Positions 44,601-57,000 of a stretch of 64,000 nt of DNA are shown piece after piece (positions within the stretch are counted from its first letter, which is position 1; each line of letters begins with the position of its first letter). The translations under genes and the position numbers were made by a program. This stretch comes from Theristus sp. LFF4_11 (lineage: Eukaryota > Nematoda > Chromadorea > Monhysterida > Xyalidae): assembly GCA_030248135.1 (NCBI GenBank), contig JASANC010001248.1, positions 1 through 64,000 on the forward strand. The letters run 5' to 3'. The notes under the pieces were generated by a model. That model saw only the letters and a list, made by a program, of their open reading frames with translations, was not told where the DNA came from and searched no databases.

Positions 44601-47075
44601 TTGATTGCATTCTGTGCGCACACATCCCTTGCCTCGCATGGCTGGCAGACGTGCATTGGTGAAGAGTTGCGTGAAAATGTTATGAAATGAAAAGAACTAA
44701 AGTTTCATAGTTACTGAACCAAAAGGGTTGAAGAAGCCCTCACAACGTATCAATGATTTCTTAATCTAACATGACTTTTCAGTTTTGCTTCATGAAAAGT
44801 GTGTTGTGTCATGGCAATTCATCGAAATCAAAATATTCAATTTTTTTTAATTTCATGCAGTCGATGCTGATTTTCCAAACCAAACAGACGCGCTAGCGCC
44901 GTTGAGCATTGCCACAGTGAACGCTGCTGAGGGCCTGTCGCAGAGCACGGCGAACACAAAATATGCAATGGTCTCACCACGATTATTACACGAGGAGCTC
45001 AGGCCTGACATGCAGCACATCAAGGCGATGGCCAGTATTCAGGAAGAGGGTCGGTTGTATTGACATAAAGTGAACGATTTGTTTTGATAGTGTTGGAGCG
45101 CTGTCTGATTTTTTGCGTCGTTACACCTGCTGCTTTGTTACTTCGAATTCAATTTGAATGGATTTTTCAGATTTGCGCAATTACATGGAACAACTGAAGC
45201 AACGTCGCAGGCGCACCTCATCCTCTAACGTGTCCGATGACAATAAAACGCCGTCACCCTTTGCCTCAGCCGGTTGGTGTTTGCACCACTTGTCGTGAAC
45301 TTGAAATTAATGGCTGACTCCGGTTTCAAAATAAATACCTACACGGTCCTGGTTTTCTAAAAGGCAGGGACTTTTTAGGTGTATATAAGGTGTATAATAC
45401 AGCGAAAAATTTTCAGATACTCTCAAAATTTTGCAGCCAAGTGTATGTTAGTTGTGTGGCGTAGGTTACGTTTTGGCCCTTTATTTTCGTTCCGCGAGAA
45501 AACGTGTGTATGCATGCAAAAAGGAAGAAAAGGCTGACAACCTGATAAATTTTTCGATTAATCACACAGTTATTTCATTCGCACAGAGCCGGATCAAAAC
45601 GCACTAATTTACTAGTTTTATATCCGTACACCTGGCATTTGCTAGTTGATGAATGTCATATTATCATATTGATATTACTGCTGGCTTGCAGCGGCTGCGT
45701 CGACCACGAGGCCCCCATCGTACGCCAAGCGTTCGTCAGCCGAGAAACTGCCGCCAAATTCGAGTCTTCGATATGCGGGTCAGTCGCAGCTGCTGCTGGC
45801 GATGGCTGGCAGACAGCGCAGCGACGACAGCATTCAGTTGAAGGTCAGTCGCACAGCGGCGTGCAACGTGGGGCGAGCAGTACGGTGTTGCTGTTGGAAG
45901 CAGTCAGCTGGTTGCACGGGAAGACGCTGCTCACGTGCACGCACAAGTCCAACAGTGACAGCAACAGGGTCAGTTGCAGCAGGGAGACCCTGCATTGCAA
46001 CCACAGCGGTCACTTTGCAGAGAACAATCCAACCGGCGAGCGCTCGTGGTCACGCGAGCAGAGCGCCTGCTGGGGGCAGGTTCGTGCGACAGCAACAGAA
46101 GCACACCGGCGCCGCACACGGTCCCCAGCAACACACGCAGTCGCACAACACTCACACGCAACCACGACAAACGCCCGTTAACAAGAGCCATCACTTGGTC
46201 GCCGCGCAACACGGCATAAATAGTGAGTGCAGCGTCAGTTGTTGCTCGTGGCATCCTGTGCAGTGCTTGTCAGACTGCGATTCACTATTTTTTTCTGTTT
46301 TTTTGCAGCAATCGGTCTGCAGAAGTCACTTCCGAACCTTTCGTCATCACAATCGGGTGAATTCACTGCTGCTCAGACTAATCGGGGTGGCCCGCCAGCC
46401 AATCAGCAACCGCAACAACAACAAATGCCAGTACTCTCGGTTGGTTTAGGGGCATTCACGAAGCAGTATTTAGTGACGCATGGCTATGTTGTGTGTCACT
46501 AATATTGCTTCATGAATGCTGCTTTTGTTTTTTGTTTCGGTAAACTAAGTGAGTTGAGTGAGATCATAAATGAACAAAACGCAGTTTGTTTCCAGACGCC
46601 CGTCCGTGCCACGGGCACATCGTCCCAGTTGCGCCAGCCGACGCCCCGTCGAGCGCTCGGTGCCACCCCGCGATCCGGCATACCCGGCCCACGAAGCGGC
46701 ATCCCTCAGCCGTTCAGCTCGGCGTCGCGCACCATGTAACTCGGCTGTTCTTTGTGTTTGCTTGAAACTGACCACCAAACTGCGATCGCATGCAACTGCA
46801 CGCGACTATGACCAGACCAGAGCATTCTTGTTGCATTATCAGTACAAACGTTGCATTCGTTGCACTTTCATTTTGGCTCCTTCGAACTTTTTTTGCAAAC
46901 GTTCAGTGCCTCTGAGGCGAGTGGCCCCTCGGTGCCTCCTCCAGTGCAGCTGCGACGTGCGCCACCGGGAGTGCCTGCGACGAGACAGCCAACAGCAGCA
47001 CAGCACAGGCCTCCCAACAAAGCGCAACAGATCGCACCGGCTGCTGACGACACCTGGATGGACGAGTGCTTCTAG
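41678..47075 (+). CDS. SLAIN: SLAIN motif-containing protein
   Basis: Eleven exons sum to 1,926 bases (641 residues): 41678-41781, 42148-42275, 42935-43270, 44095-44367, 44861-45049, 45171-45272, 45692-45843, 46021-46222, 46309-46439, 46596-46735 and 46907-47075. Family marks are the N-terminal acidic LDAVLPNDDDFWLYG followed by a helical segment LIEWLSKAAEGLEPRKRHSL (SLAIN: ...WLY.SP...). The middle of the protein has MASIQEEDLRNYMEQLKQRR (SLAIN: ARMQEESLR..Y). Further on come IGLQKSLPNLSSSQSG (the SLPNLS element), a Pro/Ser/Arg-rich stretch with RSGIPGPRSGIP (SxIP-like), and the C-terminus DDTWMDECF (SLAIN2: DDSWKDGCY). SLAIN proteins bind EB1/EB3, CLIP-170 and ch-TOG at microtubule plus ends and promote persistent growth. 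The exon at 46021-46222 is low complexity (Gln/His/Thr) and the least certain. Most of the protein is predicted to be disordered. Confidence 0.85.
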
Positions 47076-48091
47076 AATAATCAAAACATGTGAAAAGTGC
47101 TCTTCATTGTTGGTGAGATGGCGCATTCGGCGAACAGACCGACGCAATTGGTTGCCTTTCTACGACACGGAAACTGTGACTGTAAATAAGTTGGGGTGGT
47201 TAGGTGGCTTGTTCTTGGGTCGGTAATTTATTGAAAAATATCGAGGTTACCACAGTGTTGTTTGATAAAATGCAGTAATCTCAACAAGAGTAAAATTGAA
47301 GTGCTAAAATCGTTTTGCTTTACATTGCATTCTGTTGAAGTTGCACAGAAAACGCATTCACGGTTGTTTGTGTTTGTTTTGATTCGATGCTGAATATGTT
47401 TTATTCAGTGAAATGAAAAGTATTATACTCTTATTATTTATCATGTTTTACTGGAGCGACTAGCGACGCTATATTTACTGTACTGTATCCGTGGTTGTTG
47501 ACGCTTTCGATTTTTCAACCCAAACTTTGCCTGCTTTACCGAAGTATACTTTGTGATAAATGCCTGATTCCATTTTTGCTTTTCGGTTACAACAATTTTG
47601 ACACTTTTTGTTTGCTGTGTGCATTTTTTCAATATTATTGACCAGCGTAGCTTAAATTTCTGTTGTTTTTAGCTTTTCTGTCAAAACTCATCTGTCAACT
47701 GTCGAATCAAATCAAATTTGTCAATAAAACTGCAACATACAAAACGCTTTCCTCTGAATTTCCTGTTATTCGTTATTGGTTGCAAATTTTACTCACTTTA
47801 CTTATTTTATTCATAGTTAATTATTTATGGTTGCAACGTTTGTGAAAATATTTGCGGAAAGAAATCGAATAAAATAAAGCAGTTGATAGAAGACTGTATA
47901 TTTTTTAGTTTTGATCATTGCAAGTGAACCATTCTTCGGTTTTGCGGCCGACGTGAATTTTTTTTGAAATACGAAAACTCAATTGAAAAATGTTTAAAAA
48001 AGCAACGCATATAGCAACGCAAGCAAAATAGCGAACGCATAAAAGCAAAAAATATTTGTGTTCAAATGATTATGCGATGTTTTCTTGATGT
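47076..48091. other. Convergent intergenic spacer
   Basis: 3' regions of the SLAIN gene (plus) and PPAT (minus). AT-rich, with aataaa signals at about 47865-47880. No gene seen. Confidence 0.6.
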
Positions 48092-51000
48092 TCACCACTG
48101 CAGCCGTTTCGGCAGTTCAACGGGGTACTCCCCCGTGAGACAAGCGCAGCAGTGCTCCGCCTGTGCCTGCTCAACGCTGCTGTCATGCTCGCTCTGTGAG
48201 CCTCGGGCTGCCCAAAGTAGACCGTTCAGCGACAGATACTGCACCGTGTCGGCGCCAATGTGCTGCAACAACACCCGCAAGCATTCAACGTCTCCATTTG
48301 TGCGGTTTTTTATCTTAGCGAACTCCACTCACATTGGCTAATGCTCGCAAGTCAACTGTTGTCTCTCCGTTCTCGTCTGCTATCGACAGTCGATTCGCAA
48401 TCAACTCTGACCGATCGGGAATGTTGACGCCCATGTTGCACGGATGCATCAGCGGCGGTGACGCGATGCGAATGTGAACCTAACGGGCTTTTAATCAGGT
48501 TTCTGAGCTGTGTGGCAGAAAAGGTAGCGAAACTAATCGGACAGCTCGCAACGCAGCGACCTGTGTGGCTCCATTTTCTCGGAGCAGTCTCACGATCGGG
48601 CGCGTGGTGTTGCCTCGCACGATCGAGTCGTCCACGAGCACCACGCTGCGCCCCTTGATGTTCTCCGCCAGAACGCCAAACTTGCGCAGCACGGCCGTCT
48701 GTCGCAGTTCGGTGTTCGGCTGGATGAAGCTGCGGCCGACGTAGGCGTTCTTGTAGAGCACTTGCACGTACGGCACGCCCAGCTGAGTGCGTGCATTTGC
48801 ATCGGGGTTAGTGTCTTCAACCGAGCTTACCGAACACAGAAATCGTGCTATTGAACAAACAAACGTAATCGATGCAAATGCACTAATCACCCGTTCGGCG
48901 TATCCCAGCGCAGCGGGCGTGGCGCTGTCCGGCACGTTGCTCACCAAATCGGCGTCGATCGGCGCCTCCACGGCCAACCGGCGCCCGCAGCGCGTGCGAA
49001 CGCTGTGTACTTGCTGGCCTGTGAACGGGACGCTGCTGTGTGTTCTGTGGTGGGCAAGTGAGCACTAACAAAACGCGGCTGCTCTGAACAAACCAGCCAT
49101 GACACTGTCCGGTCGTGCGAAATACACGTATTCGAATATGCAGAACGCCAGATGGCGGTGGCTGGGCAGCTTTTTGCGGTACTGCGAGCGGAGTCCACGT
49201 CGAGAGAGCTCGACGATTTCGCCCGGCTGCACTTCGCGCAGCAGGCGAGCTGGCCACTGGAAGGCGCACGTTTCCGAACTGACCACCCAGCCCAGGGTGC
49301 GTTCGGTGTCTTCGTCTGAAGGCACGTTGCTTGGTTGGTCATTAATACGATGATTGTGTTCGTTTCAGTTGGTGATTGAAAACGATATTCTATTCGGAGT
49401 TCAATGACAGATTCAACGAAACTCACCTTTCATTTCGAGAACACCGACTGAGAGAGGCCGATTGCCCCAGGGGTCGCGAATGGCGTACACGCGGTCGCCG
49501 TTCATCACGAGCAGCGAGTACGAGAGCGTCAAGTCGCTCATCATCGCCAGCAACTGTCTCGCAATGCCGTGCTCCGCGTAATACTCCTCTGGGCGCACAC
49601 TGCTGCCGTTGGGTGTGGCCCCGCCCGCCACAGTCTGCGCTATCAACTGCGCTATCAGCTCGCTGTCCGTGTCTGTCGACAGTCCGACGCCTTGACGCAG
49701 CATCTAAACTCTTCGTATCGTCCGTTGCTTATTTTGTGATTTGCTCAATCAAATAAATTGTTTAACTTCAAGCAAGTCTTCAGCGCTTGCTTTGTTTCTT
49801 ACATTCTCAATGTATTTCACTAGCGATTTACGCTTTCCAACGTCGTGTGCACGCTTCATTCAGCTAACCTGGATACGCTTCTCGTGCGTGCCAACGAGTT
49901 CACCGTTGTGTGCGACTGCCACTTTGCCAGCCATTGTGTGCACTACGAACGGTTGAATGCAGTTGATCGCATCTTTCAGTCCGGCAGTGGAATAGCGATT
50001 ATGACCAATGGAGGCAATGCAGTCTGCAAAAGATCACATGTGAGTTCAAGAGAATTAACACCAAATGTTCTATCGACAGACTTCGCAACCCACATGCTTC
50101 ACTTAATTAGTCCCCATAGGGCACCCTTCCTGCTGCTGTTTTGTTTTGTTTTTTACTTTTTTTAGTATTTTACTTAATTGAAAGCGACTTGCATCGTCAC
50201 GACCAATTTAAAAAAATGGATATTGGTTGTTTTAAACATTTGCAACCGCTTGTAATGTTTATGAAAAACAAACAGACGACCTTAAGTAATGTGTTCAGAT
50301 ACAGTATTTGAGCGCATAAGCAAAAAACTCTCTTGCAACAGAACATGGGACTTTTGGTGTCAAGTTTCGTGCATTATTCACTTAAAATGTGTCACATGAT
50401 GTTTTGTGTTGTACGATTGTGAGCGCTCAACCTAACATTTTTGAATAAAATTAGAACTTTAGTTCTCATTTGTTTTTCGTGGGGATTTTGCATTTAACCG
50501 CTAACACACTGTTTCAGTTTGCGGCATGTATTCTCCCGAGTTGCAAGCAAATGCCAGCGTTCTCCGCGTGCTCTACGTTGCTGATTATCCGCCGTATCGA
50601 AATCCGTGCGGTTTTGCGAGCGGTCTGAAGGATCGCTCAGACTGTCGCTACCCGGGGTATATCTCGGAAAGCATGGGCACACTGCTAGATGCTGCCAAGC
50701 TGCCGTATGTCCTGTATCGACAAGACCCCGAGTACGAACATCATGGAAAGCTGCTGTCACATTGTAACCAGTTGGTAGTAGTGTGTGTGTTCAATGTATT
50801 TGTAGATTAATCCACGGTGATTACATCGGCAACGCAGTGCAAATGGTCGAGAACGACACCGTTGATACAATACTGATGGCTTGGACTGCAGACGCTGAGT
50901 TACAGCGACGTGGCATTCAGTTCACACACCCGCTCGTCAGCATGGGTCCGGTCAACTTTGACGCACTAGCAGCGAAAGCGAATGTGCTGAATTATTTCGA

Positions 51001-54000
51001 ACAAGCGCTGGGATTTTTGCGAGGTTGCTTTGTCATGGTTCTCGCATACGGTAAAACGAACGAAAGTCGTTTCTGTGTTTTGCAACGTAGCGTAACAAAC
51101 AAACATGTAATTTATTAAGCCATAAGAAGTTTTTTTCAGTATACGACATGGACGTCTGGTTCACGATCTTAGCCGTGTTCATTGTGCACAAACTGTACTC
51201 ACTGATCGCGGCGAGAGTTGAACGGTCTGGAAACGCCGTCGCTTCAAAATGGACAGCGTGGACCGGTTTTTTCTTGATGCTATTTGCCGGTCTGTACCGA
51301 GGCGGCTTATTGTCGAAACTGCTGGTTGAATACAATCAAGTGCCGTTTGACAATTTGGACGAATTGACTGAGTTGGTCGCAGACGGCAAGGTGACGTTGA
51401 TCACGGTGCGAGGCTACAGTTGGCTGGACGCAGCGCTACAGTCTCAGGCGAACAAGAGATTCCGCGAAACACTGATTGAACGACCACCGATACTCTTGGA
51501 GTCGGGCAAACAAATTTCTAATTATAGGCAAGCGTCAGTTGGTATCTTTGTTGTGTAACGAACGGCTGCTTGAAAGTGTAATGTCAAAAAATTGCCTGAC
51601 CTCTTTCAGGAGAGAAATCCAGTCTGGCTCGCATGTCTTTATTGACTACCGTTTCTCTGCGCTAGACTTCGCACAAGAATGGTGCGCAATGCGCGTGGTG
51701 GACTTGCCGGAACTGCTGCAGTCGAGCGACATGTTGTTCTTCTTGTTTTCACCCTCTGTGAATGTGACCATCATGGAGCGAATCAACCGTGCCATTCTCT
51801 TGAACGTTCCGCTATTAAACAAAATACAGACACGGTACTTCAATTTGTACGATAACCACGAGAATCCGAGCTGTTCACAGTCTGAGAAAGACGGCGCAGT
51901 TCATCAAAATCCAATACTGTACCGTCTGGTAAAAATGTTTGGTGTGACCAGTGTGTTAGTGGCCGGATTTACAGTTGCGCTTCTGATGCTTCTCTTGGAG
52001 ATCTCATACTATGTGGTCGCAAAGCATTGCCATAAAAATCATCGTGCTGTTGTACGATTATAAACTGTGCTTCAGTTATATAGTCTGCTTTTTCGTCTCA
52101 CAAAGATTTGATAACTTTAAAACGGGAAAACCAACTGTATGTATTTTGAATTTATTGTGCCTCATTTCTCTGACTTCACAATAAGTAATTATTTCTCATT
52201 TCGTTTGTTTTCGTTATTGCTTCGAGACTCATTATTATTCGATTTCAAGTGGACTCGTTTTCACACAAACGAATGTGTGTCTGTTTTTTATGTAAATAAA
52301 CTGTTCTGCTTCTGACGACGTGTTTCTGTTACCAAAAGAAGGAAAACCCCATGATTGTGTCTAGATATGACGCTGAACAAATGTTTTTGTTATGTTCTGT
52401 TTCAATCAATGGTTGGTGTCGAATGTAACTGAACTGTATGCCTAAAATTGCAGACTGGGCAAAGTCTGGTTCAGTGGTGTCATACCTTTTACACAATCCT
52501 GTTGCAGCCCCATGAGTCAGTAACTGAATTTGGCTATGAGCAACGCAACAGCAGACGCACTTCGTTTGCGTGTCGTCTACGTCGGCGACTACGCACCGTA
52601 TCTGTTTCCTTGCTCCGTTGCAAGCAACTTGTTGATGGCCAGAAACTGCCAGTATCCCGGTTTGATCAGTGAAATGTTCTCCACGATTCTGATCGCGGCT
52701 CATCTGAAGTATTCGGTTCAATCGCTGAATCGATTCAGTCAGGTCAGTTCTACTGCAACTTAGACAGACTTGCACCACTTTCAATGAAGTGTACCAGAGT
52801 GAGAAAAAACGTTTCTTGCAGGTGGACATACTTGATGGTGGTGAATTTACAAATAGCCTTCGAATATTGGAACGGGGATTAGGAGATATTGTTCTCATAC
52901 ACATGACCCCCACGGCGGAACGCTTGCAATACGCTCAAAGTTCCGTGCCAATTTCGATTCTTACCGATCAAATGTACGCGATAGTCAGCGACGTGGATGT
53001 ACCCAATTATTTGGGGTTTTTGCAAGGTATGTATTGTGGATTTATTCAAACGTGTCCGGACTAAAATGACGTCATTTGCTTTAAAAACGCCCGTTTATCA
53101 AAGTACAGGCATTAAAATGTCAGTTTGGTGTGAGTGTGACTGATTCGACATTCACCATTTGTTTACGGGAAGCAATCGGCTAAACGGAAAGTCTGGTTTG
53201 CTGTGAACGACAAGCGCATGTTCTGCGGCGCATGCCGTCATTTCAGTGGGACACGTTTGAAAAAATAGGTCATACCCATATGTCACGTCTGCAATTTTGC
53301 ATGATACAAGAATGTATTTAATCCATGTCTAAAATATTTCAGTGTATGAAATGGATACTTTGTTGACGATCGTGTGTGTCCTATTGCTGTACAAAGCGTT
53401 CCGTTCCGTTGGACGACGGTTTTCAAAGTTCACCTCAGAAGACACCAACTGGAGAACTCGAACCATGGCTAAGAAATGCACGGCATGGCTTGGATTTTGG
53501 CTAATGCTGCTTGCAGCACTTTATCGAGGCGGACTGTTATCAAAACTGCTGATCACTCAGAAACATCAACTGTTTGACGATCTAGAAGGGCTTGCGCAGT
53601 TGGTCGAACAAAACGAGGTTGGACTTTTTGTTATTTTGATTTTGTTAACTAAAATTTCCTCAATTATCAGCCACAATACCAATGCCAAAGTACAGAAACG
53701 CTTCTTTGTCTTTCTTCAGGTTAAGCTGGTTGGTATCAAAGGTCAAGTGTGGCTGCGTCTGTTGGAGTCCGATTTTGTTCGCAATTTGACAGCATGGGAG
53801 GAGATGATGAACCACGATAATTTGCATGAGTTTGCACGACTCCGTCGCGCACTGCACATTAATCCTTTGATAACAATTCCTCTTGAACAGGTAACTTGCC
53901 GCTGAAATTTTTCTTACAGTAATTAAAATGCACATATGTTCACAACTATTTTGTGTATTATCTGTTATTCCGTGCATTCGCTTTCAGCTTCCCCACTACC

Positions 54001-57000
54001 AGTCCTTAGTTGCCGACGGAACGCATGTGCTAATGGCGTATGATTTTTCGGCACTGGAACTGCGTTACCGGTGGTGTGGCACCCGAGCTGTGCACCTGTT
54101 TGAAATGAGTGGCGATAGGAATGCGATGATGATTGCGAAATCTGTGCCGCTGTCAATTGTGAAACGGATCAACCAAGGAATTCAGGCGTCCGCGACTGTT
54201 TTGGTGTCAATCAGAAGACGCTACAGCAATCGTTACGAACTGCAGAACATCAACTGCTCACATGAGCAATTGAGTTGGCAAAAATTTGGCCTTGTGCCCA
54301 TGTTAGGTGTTCATTTACTGCTTGTGATTGGATGCGTTGTGGCGTTTTTGGCGTTATGTTTTGAAACGGTTCGCGGAAAACTAAAAAACTCGTAAAACAT
54401 GATCCACATTAACTATGGAATTCAACGAATTTTGGCATTCATTCAAATTGCACCTCTACCACAACAAGACCAGAACCAGTGCTGAGCATTATACAGTTTC
54501 GCCGAATAAATGAGGCAGTCTTTGTCTTCTCAATCAAGGCGCTATTAGTCGCAGACTACGAGTTATCTTTCTCAATCAACTTGAAAAAAAACTAAAATAA
54601 CTTTATTTTATTTCGTATTCGAACTACGTTCGGGCTCAAAACTTGCTTCAGCTGTGCGGCTCTTCCACACATCATTCAACATTACTCCGTCTCCTTTGCA
54701 CGAAAAGATAATATTAAAAAAACCTATTTAAGCAAGAACGTGAGGTTTTGAATCTGAAAGTGCATTCCAAAAATTTGCATGCAAGATCAAATTTCAACGC
54801 TGGTATTAAAAACGAGCGTTTTTAATCTACCGAATCGTTTTTACTGTCTGTGTCATCACAGCTCGGTAAACCCGTCTTCAGATCAAATACAATGTTGCTG
54901 CCAAGACTAGCTTCTGCTGTGTGGTATGTGACGATATTGAAAACAAGTTGAGTAGTGCATGAGTGCATCTGATGTGAGTATCGAACGAATGAACGAACGC
55001 TGGTTTTAGGCGATGTTTTTAGCCTGTGCTAAACCCAGAAAAGCGCACGGAACGCCGTCTACTAGAGCGCCCACCGAGTTTTCTCTGTCATTAAGTGTCT
55101 ATACACCATCGGCGGGGCTCAATCCCCAGAATAGTCAAACGCGCTACCACCAAGGCCACGACGGTGACAAAAAGTATCAAGAATTGTACAGTTTGCCGTG
55201 TAAATCATGAGCAACACCAGCAACGTGCCCGTTCGCCTGGTCTATCCGGCACACTATCCGCCGTATTTATACCGATGCGCACTTCAGAGCAATCTGCAAC
55301 TGGCACATACCCGATGTTTGTTTCCTGGATTCGTTGCTGAAATGTTTGCCAGCATTTTAATTGCAGCACACTTGAACTACACGACAATTCACTTGGATGC
55401 AATCTCCATGGTTGGTTCTGCTTACAATGAATAAGCCTACCAACACACTGCTCATAACAGTCGTTTCTAAGCCGATCATAAGTTTTTTACACTGTCTTTC
55501 ACACAGCCTGGAACGATCGTTGCTGTTTGTACAACAGCAAGTTGAAAAAGCTAAAAATCAACTGCTAGTGAGTAGTGAGATACAATGTTGATGAACAGCA
55601 GTTTGATATTTTGACAACTTTTCAAACTGCTGATTTTGCAGAACGACACCAACTCCGCCGAAGACGAGTATGGTCGATCGTTGAACGCGCTGTACGAAGG
55701 AAAGGCAGAGGTGCTGCTGATGCATCTCACAGCAACGCCAGAACGTTTGCAGCTTGCACAAGCGTCAGACGAAATACCGCTTCTTCGAGACGTTGTGTTT
55801 GCAGTTGCGAGCGAAGTAGATGCACCGAACTACATAAAACTCGCTGCTGGCTTTGCGAAAGGTTCGCTTGCATTGCTGTTGTTTCTGTCACAATCACAAG
55901 ACACGTCCATGTGTCTTCAGTTTACGATCTCGAAAGTTGGCTGACCATCGGCTTGGTCGTCTTGGTGCATCAAGTGTACAAGCGACTGGACAAAACGCTC
56001 GATCGCCACGGACGAGCGAGAACCAGACAAACGCTGATGTGGTCGGGTTTTTGGCTGATGCTGCTTGCGGCACTGTACCGCGGTGGGCTGCTGTCTAAAC
56101 TGCTGCTGCGCCCGATGCACCGCCCGTTCGACAGTTTGGAGTCGCTGGCGCGTTTGGTCGCGCACAAACAACTCAACGTGGTCACCGTCAAGAGTCATGC
56201 CTGGCAAACGAGGCTCGTTGCTAACTACACCGGCGACAGCGTCGCCAAGCTCAGAGCAGCGCTGCGAAAAAATCCGTTAATTCAGATTGGCATCGAGCAA
56301 ATTCCGCGGTACGTGGTGAAAACGCAGCGGTGCATCTGTCTCTGCTAGCTCGGTGCTGCTGCAGCGTTCTGAATCGTCATCACATTTTTTATTCAACCAT
56401 TTCAGGTACAAACACGCCATTCAACATGGAACGCATGTATTTATTGATTATGAATTTCCGGCGCTGGAGCTGCTGTCACGCTGGTGTGCACGGTTTTCCG
56501 GGTTGTTTCTTGCCGGTTTTGCGGGCTTTAATAATTTTTCAAGGCTGGTCTGTTTACGTTGATTGATTTACTACAATTTTTTCTAACTTCAAAATTCAGG
56601 TGTCACACGCGTGTGATTCGTCTGCCTGAGTTAAGTGGTGATCAGAACAGCATGCTGCTGGCGAAAAGCCTGCCAAAGTGCATGGTGAAACGGATCAACA
56701 ATGCAATCAAAGAAACGTTCGTCACCACACAAGGCATCCACGAGCGCTATCAGAATCTGTACCGTGTGCCTGCTCCAACATGCGCCGACACCGAACATGC
56801 GGAGGGGCAACGGTTTGCTTTGCTGCACGCGTTTGGCGTTTATGCTGTGCTGTTGGGCGGAACTGTGCTGGCTGGCATCGTGCTGCTTGCTGAGTGTCTG
56901 TCGCTGCTGAAACGCCGCAAAAAAACGAGTTGCACGGCAACAAATGATTATACTGACATTTCAAAAATTGGTTAATTGTGTTTTCAGTTATTGTTGCCGC

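Noticed and set aside
45639..46181. 180-codon plus-strand frame
   Set aside because: Alternative frame over SLAIN exons 7-8; only the frame used in the gene model satisfies splice phase into the SLPNLS exon.
47081..50525. Idea that PPAT is N-terminally truncated (no CGxFG exon next to exon 3)
   Set aside because: The missing exons were found at 59992-60116 and 60276-60415, in the right strand, order and splice phase.
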